A stretch of 64,000 nucleotides of DNA from Streptomyces sp. CBMA291. Lineage in GTDB: Bacteria; Actinomycetota; Actinomycetes; Streptomycetales; Streptomycetaceae. The position numbers and the translations under genes are program-made. Below are positions 25,507-34,043 of this stretch, piece after piece. A model generated the notes under the pieces. The model saw nothing but the letters and a program-made list of their open reading frames with translations, ran no database searches and was not told where the DNA came from. The stretch is taken from assembly GCF_014596525.1 (NCBI RefSeq), contig NZ_MSJP01000060.1, positions 1 through 64,000 of the forward strand, written 5' to 3'. Position 1 is the stretch's first letter. Every line of letters begins with the position of its first letter.

Positions 25507-26784
25507 ATGGACTCCCTGACCGCAGTGCTCGACGCCCTGGAACCGCTGTTCCCCGCCCTGGAGGCCGACTACAAGGACCTGCACGCCCATCCCGAGCTGG
25601 CCTTCCAGGAGAAGCGGACGGCGGCGCTCGTCGCGGAGCGGCTCGCCGCGCAGGGCGGCTGGGAGATCACCAGCGGCGTGGGCCGCACCGGAGTCGTCGC
25701 GGTCCTGCGCAACGGCGAGGGCCCCGTGGTCATGCTCCGCGCCGACATGGACGCGCTGCCGGTGAAGGAGGCCACCGGCCTTCCGTACGCGAGCACGGTG
25801 ACCGCCACCGACGACACCGGCGCCGAGGTGCCGGTCATGCACGCCTGCGGCCACGATCTGCACGTGGCCGCCCTGCTCGGGTCGTGCGCGGTGCTCGCGG
25901 CCCGCACCGGGCACTGGAAGGGCACGGTCGTGGCCGTCTTCCAGCCCGGCGAGGAGAGCGGCTACGGCGCCCGCTCGATGGTCGACGACGGCCTGTTCGA
26001 GCGCTTCCCGAAGCCGGACGTCATCCTCGGCCAGCACGTGGGCCCCGGCCCCGTCGGGCTCATCGCCACCTGCCCCGGCACCGTCATGGGCGCCACCGAC
26101 TCGATCACGGTGAAGCTCTTCGGGCGCGGCGGGCACGGCTCCAAGCCGGAGGCGGCCGTCGACCCGGTCCTGATGGCGGCCTCCCTGGTGCTGCGGCTCC
26201 AGTCGATCGTCTCGCGCGAGACGGCCGCCCAGGAGCCGGTGGTGGTCACCGTCGGCAAGCTCCAGGCGGGCACGACGGCGGCGGTCATCCCGGACACGGC
26301 CGAACTCGGCATCAACGTCCGCACCAGCTCGGCCCCCGTGCGCGAGAAGGTCCTCGCCGCCATCGAGCGCCTGGCCAAGGCCGAGTCGGACGCGGCGGGC
26401 GCCACCGCCGAGCCGGAGATCACCCCGGTCTACCACCTGCCGATGACGGTCAACGACACGGCGGCGGCCGAGCGGGTCGCCGACGCGCACCGCGCGGCCT
26501 TCGGCGCCGGAGCCGTCATGACCATGGGCCCGACGACGGCCAGCGAGGACTTCGGCATCCTGGCGACGGCGGCGCAGGTGCCGTCCGTGTACTGGTTCTG
26601 GGGCGGTCTCGACCCGGAGGAGTTCACCGCCGCGTTCGCCGCCGGGCGTCTCGACGACCTCCCGCAGAACCACGCGCCCACCTTCGCCCCGCAGGCGGGC
26701 CCCGCCCTGGACGTCGGCGTCCGCTCGATCGTGGCCGCCGCCCTGTCCTGGCTCTCGGACACCCCGGCGGAGACCGAGGCATGA
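25507..26784 (+). CDS. M20-family amidohydrolase (N-acyl-amino-acid hydrolase type), 425 aa
   Basis: M20D/HipO-like metallohydrolase that removes acyl groups from amino acids or small peptides. Metal motifs: HACGHDLH (C114, H116) and GEESGYG (E149, E150), plus LRADMDALPV and the dimerisation-domain motif GRGGHGSKPE. The C-terminal metal histidine is in NHAPTF. The start is the ATG at 25507. The stop overlaps the ATP-grasp start by ATGA. In the pathway it could remove an acyl protecting group added by the GNAT enzyme, or trim a peptide. Confidence 0.88.
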   Translation: MDSLTAVLDALEPLFPALEADYKDLHAHPELAFQEKRTAALVAERLAAQGGWEITSGVGRTGVVAVLRNGEGPVVMLRADMDALPVKEATGLPYASTVTATDDTGAEVPVMHACGHDLHVAALLGSCAVLAARTGHWKGTVVAVFQPGEESGYGARSMVDDGLFERFPKPDVILGQHVGPGPVGLIATCPGTVMGATDSITVKLFGRGGHGSKPEAAVDPVLMAASLVLRLQSIVSRETAAQEPVVVTVGKLQAGTTAAVIPDTAELGINVRTSSAPVREKVLAAIERLAKAESDAAGATAEPEITPVYHLPMTVNDTAAAERVADAHRAAFGAGAVMTMGPTTASEDFGILATAAQVPSVYWFWGGLDPEEFTAAFAAGRLDDLPQNHAPTFAPQAGPALDVGVRSIVAAALSWLSDTPAETEA

Positions 26785-28037
26785 ACGGAACCCGCCCCCA
26801 TGTGACCGTCCTGCACCGCTGGCGGGACACCCACGCGCTCTACGCCGACTACGTCGACCACGATGCCCACCGGGTCACCTACCTCAGCACCGACCTCGGC
26901 CGGGCCTCCGTCCCCGCCGCCGCCGAGGCCGTCGTCACGGTCGCCGCCACCGACGACCTGCCCGTCGTCCGGGCGGCCCTCGCCGACCTGGTCGAGCGGT
27001 ACGGCCCGCCGCAGGCGCTGCTCGCCCTCAACGAGGGCGATCTCGACACGGCGGCCCTCCTCCGCGAGGAGTTCGGCATCGCCGGACAGACCTCCGACGA
27101 GCTGGCGGTCTTCCGCGACAAGCTCCTGATGTGCACCACGGTGGCCGCCGGGGGCATCCCGGTGCCCGCGCTCGCCCACGTCCCCGACCTCGACGCCGTA
27201 CGGGAGTTCGGGCGCACGCACGGCTGGCCGCTGGTCTGCAAGCCGCACCGGGGCACCGCCAGCAGGGGAGTGGTCCGGCTCGACGGGGAAGCCGACCTGG
27301 ACGCGCACCCGGACCTCGCCGCCGACCTCGCGGCCGAACCGTTCCTCGCCCAGACGTACGTGGACGCCCCGATCCTGCACATCGACGGACTGTGGGAGGG
27401 CGACCGGCTCGGCAGCTGGACGGCCTCCCGCTACGTCGGCGGCACCTGCGCCGACTTCACCCAGGGCAACTGGCTGGGCTCCGTCGAGGAGGACGACCCG
27501 GAGCTGCTCGCGGCCGTGGAGCCGTTCGCCGCCGCCGTCGGGGCCGTCCTCGGCGGCGGCCGCCCGTGGGTCTTCCACCTGGAGGCCTTCGTCACCCGGG
27601 CCCCCGGCGCCGACGGCGGCCCCGCCCTGGTCTTCCTGGAGTGCGGGGCCCGGGTCGGCGGCGGCGAGATCCCGTTCACCTGGCGGGACGTCCACGACGC
27701 CGACCTGATGGCCGCCGCCGCCGACCTCCAGCTCGGCCGGGCGCCGGTCCTGCCCGCCCTGAAGACCGGCGAGGTCGGCGGCTATCTGCTCCTTCCGCTG
27801 CCGATCCCGGCGCCCTGTCTCGTCGAACGCGCCGACTGGACCGCGCCGCCGCCCGAGGAGCGCAAGCCGTACGCGGTGCTGCACGTCCCCGTCGGCCGGC
27901 GGGTGCCCCCGATCAGCGGATACGAGCACGTCGGCACCCGCTTCCGGTTCCGCGGCCCGTCCACCGCCGCCGTCGAGGAGGCCATCGAGACCTCCGCCAA
28001 CGGCTTCCGGCTCACCTGCACCCCGCTGGACGCATGA
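26781..28037 (+). CDS. ATP-grasp ligase, 418 aa
   Basis: ATP-grasp carboxylate-amine ligase. It has an N-terminal Rossmann-like substrate domain (~1-110), then FRDKLLMCTTVAAGGIPVPA, then ATP-binding WPLVCKPHRGTASRGVV (~150-166), and a Mg-binding FLECGARVGGGEIP (~283-296). Such enzymes activate a carboxylate as acyl phosphate and join it to an amine (for example BacD, DdaF, carnosine-synthase types). It is translationally coupled to the M20 gene, and a 184-bp C-rich spacer follows. It probably makes one amide bond of the product. Confidence 0.83.
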   Translation: MNGTRPHVTVLHRWRDTHALYADYVDHDAHRVTYLSTDLGRASVPAAAEAVVTVAATDDLPVVRAALADLVERYGPPQALLALNEGDLDTAALLREEFGIAGQTSDELAVFRDKLLMCTTVAAGGIPVPALAHVPDLDAVREFGRTHGWPLVCKPHRGTASRGVVRLDGEADLDAHPDLAADLAAEPFLAQTYVDAPILHIDGLWEGDRLGSWTASRYVGGTCADFTQGNWLGSVEEDDPELLAAVEPFAAAVGAVLGGGRPWVFHLEAFVTRAPGADGGPALVFLECGARVGGGEIPFTWRDVHDADLMAAAADLQLGRAPVLPALKTGEVGGYLLLPLPIPAPCLVERADWTAPPPEERKPYAVLHVPVGRRVPPISGYEHVGTRFRFRGPSTAAVEEAIETSANGFRLTCTPLDA

Positions 28038-28221
28038 CCGACCGGCGCCCCGGGCCACCACCCGCACGACCCGCACCACCGGGGCCCTGGGCACCACCCG
28101 TAACGGCCGCCCCGGGACCGCCACCCGCACCACCCGCACCACCGGGGCCCTCGGCACCACCCGTACCGCCTGCCACCACCAGGCCCCACGCACCGCACCG
28201 CATCGGAAAGGAACACACACC
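28038..28221. repeat. C-rich spacer with an imperfect ~50-bp direct repeat
   Basis: Two near-copies of a CACCACCGGGGCCCTNGGCA-centred unit lie at about 28071-28110 and 28136-28173, among CACCACCCG words. The sense strand is C-rich, like the 17532-17926 spacer. It lies between two ATP-grasp genes and contains the GGAAAGGA ribosome site of the second. Confidence 0.6.
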
Positions 28222-30843
28222 GTGTCCGTCATGACCAACGAACGCCCGCGCGTCATCCTGGTCGGCAGCCGCATCCGTCAGTACCGGGAGTACGCGCTCG
28301 CCTCCCTGGCCGCGCGGTACGAGGTCACCCTGATCGCCCCCGAGGCACCCACCTGGCAGGCGAAGTACGTCGACACCCACCGGATCGCCGACACCTCGGA
28401 CGCGCACAAGCTGTTCCCCTCCGTCGCCGACCTGCGCGGCGAGGTCTCCGAAGCCGCCATCGTCACCTGGGACGAATGGTCGCTCGCCGCCGTCTCCTCG
28501 GTCGCCGCCCGCCTCGGCCTGCGCGCCATGGACCCGGCCGCCGCCAAGATCTGCCGCGACAAGTACGCCACCCGCCAGGCCCTGGAAGCCGCGGGCATGG
28601 CCGCCGTCCGGCACGCCCCCGCCGGCAGCGAGGACGAGGCCGTCGCCGTCGCCGAGGCCATCGGCTTCCCCGTCGTCGTCAAGCCCCGCACCCTCGGCGG
28701 CAGCTTCGGCGTCATGGTCGCCCGCGACGCCGACGGACTGCGCCAGGCCTACCGGCTCGCCGCCGCCAGCCGCCTCCAGGGCGCCGGGACCGCCGACACC
28801 GTCCTCGTCGAGGAGTACGTCGAAGGCCCCGAACTCAGCGTCGACAGCACCGTCGTGGACGGCGTCGTCACCCCCGTCTGCATCGCCCGCAAGCGCCTCG
28901 GCCCCCAGCCGTACTTCGAGGAGGTCGGCCACCTCGTCACCGCCTGGCGCGACGAGCCCTGGGCCGAGGCCGTCGTCGAACTCGTCCGCGACTCCCACCG
29001 GGCCGTCGGCGTCGACTACGGCGTCACCCACACCGAGCTGCGCGTCAGCGCCGAGGGCCCCCGCCTGATCGAGCTGAACGGACGCCTCGGCGGCGACCTC
29101 ATCCCGCACGTCCACCAGCTCGCCACCGGCATCGACCTGGCCGTCGCCGCCGCCGAGATCGCCTTCGAACGCACCCCGGACCTCACCCCCACCCGCGCGC
29201 TCAGCGCCGAGATCCGCTTCCTCTACCCCGCGTACGACGGCACGATCGACCGGGTCGTCCTCCCCGAGCCCGCCGAGGTCGAAGGACTCGCCGAGGCCGT
29301 CGCCCTGGTCGAGCCCGGCGACGAACTCCAGCTCCCGCCGCGCGGCCTCACCCCCCGCTCCGCCGCCCTCATCGCCGTCGGCGAGAACCCCGTCGAGACC
29401 CGCCGCGCCCTGGACCGGGCCGAGGGCCTCTCCCGTACCGAGGTCACCGGGGTCAGCACCCACAAGCTCGGCGCCCGCGTCGAGAACGCCGTCACCCGCC
29501 GCTTCTTCGACCACGAGCGCACCGCCGCCCGCATGACCGTCTCCGGCGTCCGGGGCGTCGAGTGGTTCCGCTACGGCGCGGGCGGCGGCGAGGGCCTCAA
29601 CCGGCCCGTCTTCCTCAGCGCCGAGGACGTCTCCGGCCTCGAACACGACCTCAACGGACTCTTCGAACTTCTCAAGTCCGTCCCCGCCCGCCTCTTCGGC
29701 GGCGACCTGCGCGCCTTCGCCAAGGCCGTCGGCATGAGCGACACCCAGGCCGACCTCGTCCTGCGCGGCGCCGTCGACGAGATCCCGCCGCTCTCCCGCG
29801 CCGACCTCTACCGCGAGACCGGCGGCTTCCGCCTCATGGAGCTGAACACCGGCACCTCGCTCGGCGGCTGGCAGATGGGCGAGTTCGCCCGCGCCCTGAT
29901 CAAGGACGAGGAGTTCGCCGCCTTCGCCGCCGCAGAGAACCTCGTCTACCCCGACCCGCTGGCCCGCATCACCGACGTGCTGCGCCGCCAGGCCCCGTCC
30001 CTCGCCGGGATCGAGCGCCCGCTCCTCGCCATCACCGACTGGCCCGACGGCTTCGAGAAGTCCAAGTGCTGGATGGAGTTCGTCGTCCCCGCCTTCAAGG
30101 ACCTCGGCTTCGACCCGGTCGTCTGCCACCTCGGCGACTTCACCTACGAGGACGGCAAGGTCGTTTACGACGGGAGGCGCGTCGACGTCGTCTACCGCCT
30201 CTTCCTGCCCGGCGAGATGCCCGACGAGCCCCGCACCTACGACCTCGTCAACCCGCTCCTCGACGCCGCCGAGGCCGGACAGGTCGAGATGTTCGCCTCC
30301 CTCGACTGCGAGCTGTACGGCAACAAGGGCAGCCTCGCCATGCTCAGCGACGAGCGCAACCGCGCCGCCCTCACCGAGGAGGAGCGCGCCCTCGTCGACC
30401 GCATCCTGCCCTGGACCCGCTTCGTCCGCGACGAGAAGGTCACCTTCGAGGGCGAGAAGATCGACCTCCTGCCGTACGCCGTCGCCAACAAGGACCTCCT
30501 CGTCCTCAAGCCGACCCTGCTCTACGGCGGCGTCGGCGTCACCCCCGGCTGGACCACCGACCAGAAGGAGTGGGTGGAGAAGCTCCACCAGGCCGTCGGC
30601 GGCCCCTTCGTCCTCCAGCGCCGCCTGCTCCCCACCACCGAGCGGTTCCTCTCCGACGACGGCGTCACCACCGAGGACATGGCCGTCGCCTACGGCACCC
30701 TCATGGTCGACGGAAAGTACGCGGGCACCCTCGCCCGGGGCGTCACCGACCCCGCCGTCGGCATCGTCAGCATGCTGCGCGGCGCCCAGATCGGCTGTGC
30801 CTTCCACGTGGCCGACCCGGCCTCCGACGAGGGGGCCGCGTGA
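28222..30843 (+). CDS. Fused double ATP-grasp ligase, 873 aa
   Basis: Two ligase modules in one chain. Module 1 (~1-420) is a classic ATP-grasp: CRDKYATRQALEAAGM, FPVVVKPRTLGGSFGV, LVEEYVEGPELSVDS and the Mg site LIELNGRLGGDLIPH. Module 2 (~440-873) resembles the glutathionylspermidine-synthase/circularly permuted ATP-grasp type: FRLMELNTGTSLGGWQ, DVVYRLF, YGNKGSLAMLSDE, LVLKPTLLYGGVGVTPGW. The start is GTG at 28222, because GGAAAGGA is correctly spaced; an ATG at 28231 is too far from it. The stop overlaps the exporter start (GTGA). Two successive couplings by one polypeptide are the natural inference. Confidence 0.82.
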   Translation: MSVMTNERPRVILVGSRIRQYREYALASLAARYEVTLIAPEAPTWQAKYVDTHRIADTSDAHKLFPSVADLRGEVSEAAIVTWDEWSLAAVSSVAARLGLRAMDPAAAKICRDKYATRQALEAAGMAAVRHAPAGSEDEAVAVAEAIGFPVVVKPRTLGGSFGVMVARDADGLRQAYRLAAASRLQGAGTADTVLVEEYVEGPELSVDSTVVDGVVTPVCIARKRLGPQPYFEEVGHLVTAWRDEPWAEAVVELVRDSHRAVGVDYGVTHTELRVSAEGPRLIELNGRLGGDLIPHVHQLATGIDLAVAAAEIAFERTPDLTPTRALSAEIRFLYPAYDGTIDRVVLPEPAEVEGLAEAVALVEPGDELQLPPRGLTPRSAALIAVGENPVETRRALDRAEGLSRTEVTGVSTHKLGARVENAVTRRFFDHERTAARMTVSGVRGVEWFRYGAGGGEGLNRPVFLSAEDVSGLEHDLNGLFELLKSVPARLFGGDLRAFAKAVGMSDTQADLVLRGAVDEIPPLSRADLYRETGGFRLMELNTGTSLGGWQMGEFARALIKDEEFAAFAAAENLVYPDPLARITDVLRRQAPSLAGIERPLLAITDWPDGFEKSKCWMEFVVPAFKDLGFDPVVCHLGDFTYEDGKVVYDGRRVDVVYRLFLPGEMPDEPRTYDLVNPLLDAAEAGQVEMFASLDCELYGNKGSLAMLSDERNRAALTEEERALVDRILPWTRFVRDEKVTFEGEKIDLLPYAVANKDLLVLKPTLLYGGVGVTPGWTTDQKEWVEKLHQAVGGPFVLQRRLLPTTERFLSDDGVTTEDMAVAYGTLMVDGKYAGTLARGVTDPAVGIVSMLRGAQIGCAFHVADPASDEGAA

Positions 30844-32231
30844 CCGGGTCCACCGACTCGCACAGCTCGGCGGAACCGGCCGACCCCACCGGGTCGGCCG
30901 GCCCGGCGACCCCCGGCGACGGCGCACCCGCCGCCGCCGGGGGGCGCGAGCGCGGCGCGCTCTGGCGCGACGCGGAGTTCATGAAGTTCTGGACGGGCGA
31001 GGGCATCTCCCAGATCGGCGCCCAGGTCACCACCCTGGCCCTGCCGCTGACCGCCGTCCTCACCCTGGACGCGTCCTCCTCCCAGGTCGGCCTGGTGAAC
31101 GCCGCCTCCTACGCCCCGTTCCTGCTCGTCACCCTGCTCGTCGGGGTCTGGGTCGACCGGGTCCGCCGCCGCCCCCTGATGATCGCGGCCAACGTGGGAC
31201 GCGCCCTGCTCGTCACGGCCGTCCCGCTGCTCGCCGCCACCGATCTGCTGCGCATCGAGTTCGTCTACGTGGCGGCGCTCCTCATCGGGTCGCTCACCGT
31301 CGTCTTCGACGTCGCCTACCAGTCGTACCTGCCGACCCTCATCGGCAAGGAACACCTGGTCGAGGGCAACAGCAAGCTCCAGGGCACCAGTTCCCTCGCG
31401 CAGATCGGCGGACCCGGCCTCGCCGGTCTGCTCATCGGCTGGGTCACGGCGCCCTACGCGCTGCTCATCAACGGCGCCTCGTACCTGGTCTCGGTGGTCA
31501 CCCTGCTCGCCGTCCGCAGGCCCGAACCGCCGCCGCTCGTCCCCGAGACCCGCACCGGCCTGTGGAAGAGCGTCGGCGACGGCGTCCGCATCATCTGGGA
31601 CAGCGCCCATCTGCGCGCCTGCGCCCTCCAGTCGGGGCTCTACAACTTCTGCTGGATGTCGCTCCAGACCGTCTTCGTGCTCTACGCGGCCCGCCGTCTG
31701 GACCTCTCCCCGGGGACCATCGGCCTGCTCCTCGGCACCGGCGCGGTCGGCTCCCTCGGCGGCTCCCTGGTGGCCCGTACCCTCAAACGGGTGATGGGCC
31801 TCGGACCCGCGATCCTGGCGGCGCTCGTCCTCTGCTGCGCCGCCCCGGTGATCATCCCGCTGGCCCCGGCGAACGACGGGATCCTCACCCTGGGCCTCTT
31901 CGTCGCCACCTTCGCGCTGATCGGCGCGGGCGGCACGATGGCCAACATCCACATCATCAGCCTGCGCCAGTCGATCACCCCGGACGAACTGCTCGGCCGG
32001 ATGAACGCGGGCTACCGCTTCATCTCCTGGGGGATGCTCCCGCTCGGCGCCCTCGTCGGCGGCTGGCTCGGCGACCTGATCGGACTGCGCGAAACCCTCT
32101 TCGCGACCGCCGGAGCCTTCCTCTCGGCGGTCCTCGTGGTGCTGCTCTCCCCGGTCTGGCGCCTGAAGGACTTCCCGGCGCAGATCGGCACCGGCCCCGA
32201 GGCGCCGGAGAAGACGGCGGTGACGTCATGA
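30840..32231 (+). CDS. MFS exporter (EntS/MFS_3-like), 463 aa
   Basis: Twelve-helix MFS permease resembling EntS-type siderophore and macrolide exporters: FMKFWTGEGISQIGAQVTTL at ~42-61, VGVWVDRVRRRPLMI loop, SYLPTLIGKEHLVEGNSKLQ. The first ~38 residues are a low-complexity Ala/Pro/Gly cytoplasmic tail. The start is GTG at 30840, overlapping the ligase stop by four bases. It is the probable product exporter and self-resistance determinant. Its last ~20 codons are duplicated downstream (32183-32296). Confidence 0.88.
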   Translation: MTGSTDSHSSAEPADPTGSAGPATPGDGAPAAAGGRERGALWRDAEFMKFWTGEGISQIGAQVTTLALPLTAVLTLDASSSQVGLVNAASYAPFLLVTLLVGVWVDRVRRRPLMIAANVGRALLVTAVPLLAATDLLRIEFVYVAALLIGSLTVVFDVAYQSYLPTLIGKEHLVEGNSKLQGTSSLAQIGGPGLAGLLIGWVTAPYALLINGASYLVSVVTLLAVRRPEPPPLVPETRTGLWKSVGDGVRIIWDSAHLRACALQSGLYNFCWMSLQTVFVLYAARRLDLSPGTIGLLLGTGAVGSLGGSLVARTLKRVMGLGPAILAALVLCCAAPVIIPLAPANDGILTLGLFVATFALIGAGGTMANIHIISLRQSITPDELLGRMNAGYRFISWGMLPLGALVGGWLGDLIGLRETLFATAGAFLSAVLVVLLSPVWRLKDFPAQIGTGPEAPEKTAVTS

Positions 32232-32296
32232 GGGACGGCCCGGCACGGATCGGCACCGGCCCCGAGGCGCCGGAGAAGACGGCGGTGACCCCATGA
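32183..32296. repeat. Tandem duplication across the exporter stop / aminotransferase start
   Basis: The 49-base stretch 32183-32231 recurs at 32248-32296 (65-bp period) with two mismatches; weaker similarity extends ~17 bases further upstream. Each copy ends in CATGA, so the duplication copied a stop/start overlap. Confidence 0.9.
32228..32296 (+). CDS. 22-codon coupled mini-ORF created by tandem duplication
   Basis: Encodes MRDGPARIGTGPEAPEKTAV plus two residues. Its ATG overlaps the exporter TGA and its TGA overlaps the aminotransferase ATG, so ribosomes could be passed along through it. The sequence repeats the exporter C-terminus (QIGTGPEAPEKTAVTS). It is probably a duplication remnant that still serves as a translational bridge; a peptide function is not suggested. 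Confidence 0.4.
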   Translation: MRDGPARIGTGPEAPEKTAVTP

Positions 32297-33498
32297 CCGG
32301 GGACGACTTCACCGGGCTCCTCGCCCGGCGCACCGCCTGGGGCAGGTCGGACGCCATCGACCGCATCCTGTCGGCGGCCAACGCGCCGGGCGTCCTGTCG
32401 ATGGCCGGGGGCATCCCGGCGCCCGACAGTTTCCCCGTCGCCCGGATCGCGGAGGTGACCGACCGGGTTCTCACCCGTACGGCCGCCGCCGCCCTCCAGT
32501 ACGCCCCGACGGCGGGCGTCCCCGCCATGCGCGAGGCGGTGGCCCGGCGCGCGGGCGAGACCGGCGCCCCGGTCGCCGCCGAGCGGGCGATGGTCACCGG
32601 AGGCAGCCAGCAGGGCCTGGACCTGGTCGCCAGGACCCTCCTCGACGAGGGCGACCTGGTGGCCCTGGACGACCCCAGCTACCTGGGCGCCGTGCAGTCC
32701 TTCCGGGGCGCCGGGGCCCGCCTCCTGCCGCTGCCCACGGACCGCGACGGGATGCGGGTGGACGTCCTGGCGGAGCGGCTCGCGGCCGGCGCGCGCCCCA
32801 AACTGGTCTACGTCGTCCCGCACTTCCACAACCCCACCGGCGGCGTCCTCACCGAGGGGCGCCGCAGGGAACTGGCCGCGCTCGCCGACCGGTACGGCTT
32901 CCTGATCGTCGAGGACGACCCGTACGGCGACCTGGCCTTCGAAGGCGACCGGTCGCCGTCCACCGACGTGTACGGTGACCGCGTGATCCGGCTCATGAGC
33001 CTGTCGAAGACCCTGTGCCCCGGGTTCCGGGTGGCCGGACTGACCGCGCCGGCCGGGCTGATCGGCGAGCTGGTGGCGGCCAAGCAGAGCAGCGACCTCC
33101 AGACGAACACCTTCGGGCAGTACGTCCTCGCCGACCTCCTCGGCGACCCCGCCTTCCTCCCCGCCCACCTCGCCCGGCTGCGCACCCTGTACGGGGCCAA
33201 GGCGCGGGCGACGGCGGCGCTGCTGCGCGAGCGGCTGCCGTGGCTCGTCTTCGACGACCCGCGCGGCGGCCTGTTCTTCTGGTGCTCCGTCGACGACCCC
33301 CGGGTCACCTCGGACCTGCTGTACGAACAGGCCCTGGCCCAGGGACTCGCGCTCGTCCCCGGCGCGCCGTTCTGCATAGAACAGGACGGCTCCCGGCTGC
33401 TGCGGCTCTCCTTCGCCACCCTCGACGAGGAGCAGCGGCGGGAAGGCGTCTCCCGCCTCGCGACGGCCTTCGACAAGGCGCGGGCCGCCGCGCACTGA
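32293..33498 (+). CDS. Class I/II PLP aminotransferase (2-aminoadipate/LysN type), 401 aa
   Basis: Fold-type I aminotransferase related to the catalytic part of MocR proteins and to 2-aminoadipate transaminases, but without a GntR DNA-binding domain. It shows LSMAGGIPAPDSFPV, LQYAPTAGVPAMREAVA, VYVVPHFHNPTG and the PLP lysine K239 in SLSKTLCPGFRVA. The C-terminal Arg motif is LLRLSFATLDEE. It starts at 32293 overlapping the mini-ORF stop. It is likely to install or remove an alpha-amino group on an unusual pathway amino acid. Confidence 0.85.
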   Translation: MTGDDFTGLLARRTAWGRSDAIDRILSAANAPGVLSMAGGIPAPDSFPVARIAEVTDRVLTRTAAAALQYAPTAGVPAMREAVARRAGETGAPVAAERAMVTGGSQQGLDLVARTLLDEGDLVALDDPSYLGAVQSFRGAGARLLPLPTDRDGMRVDVLAERLAAGARPKLVYVVPHFHNPTGGVLTEGRRRELAALADRYGFLIVEDDPYGDLAFEGDRSPSTDVYGDRVIRLMSLSKTLCPGFRVAGLTAPAGLIGELVAAKQSSDLQTNTFGQYVLADLLGDPAFLPAHLARLRTLYGAKARATAALLRERLPWLVFDDPRGGLFFWCSVDDPRVTSDLLYEQALAQGLALVPGAPFCIEQDGSRLLRLSFATLDEEQRREGVSRLATAFDKARAAAH

Positions 33499-33588
33499 CA
33501 CCGAACCCCCTTGCGGTGCGCGCCGAACCACCCTCCCGGCGCACACCGGCACCGCCCTTCCGACGACACGCAACGAAGGAGCACGGTC

Positions 33589-33963
33589 ATGACGGCACGC
33601 ACACACCCCCCGGTGTCCGCCGACTCTCTGGTGGCCCGGCTTTTCCAGGTGGTCGACTCCCGCTCGTGGGACGAGCTGGGCGAGGTCTTCGCCGAGGACG
33701 CGGTCTACGAGCGCCCCGGCTACCCGGCCCTCGAAGGTCTGGCCAGGATCCGCCACTTCTACGAGCACGAGCGGATCATCGCCTCCGGCGCCCATGAGGT
33801 CGACCAGGTCACCGGCGGTCTCGCGGCGGCGGCCTGCTGGGGCCGCTTCCGGGGCGCGAGCCGCGACGGCACGGCCCTGGACGAGGGCTTCGCCGACACG
33901 TACCTGGTCCGGGACGGCAAGATCGAGTACCGCAGGACGTACTTCTACCGGGCGGCGATCTGA
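33589..33963 (+). CDS. SnoaL/NTF2-like protein, 124 aa
   Basis: Small alpha+beta cone-fold protein: SLVARLFQVVDSRSWDELGE, VFAEDAVYERPG, YEHERIIASGAHEVDQVTGG and DTYLVRDGKIEYRRTYF are the NTF2-like pattern. Members act as cyclases, isomerases or hydrolases, or simply bind ligands. The start is the ATG at 33589 with GAAGGAG before it. It follows the aminotransferase after 90 bp and is the last plausible member of the biosynthetic series. Confidence 0.78.
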   Translation: MTARTHPPVSADSLVARLFQVVDSRSWDELGEVFAEDAVYERPGYPALEGLARIRHFYEHERIIASGAHEVDQVTGGLAAAACWGRFRGASRDGTALDEGFADTYLVRDGKIEYRRTYFYRAAI

Positions 33964-34043
33964 GCCGGACGGCCGAGTGTGCGACGGGTCCCGCAGATTG
34001 ACGAAGCGTCGACGCGCGGGGCCCGCGTACTAGGGTCCCGGTC

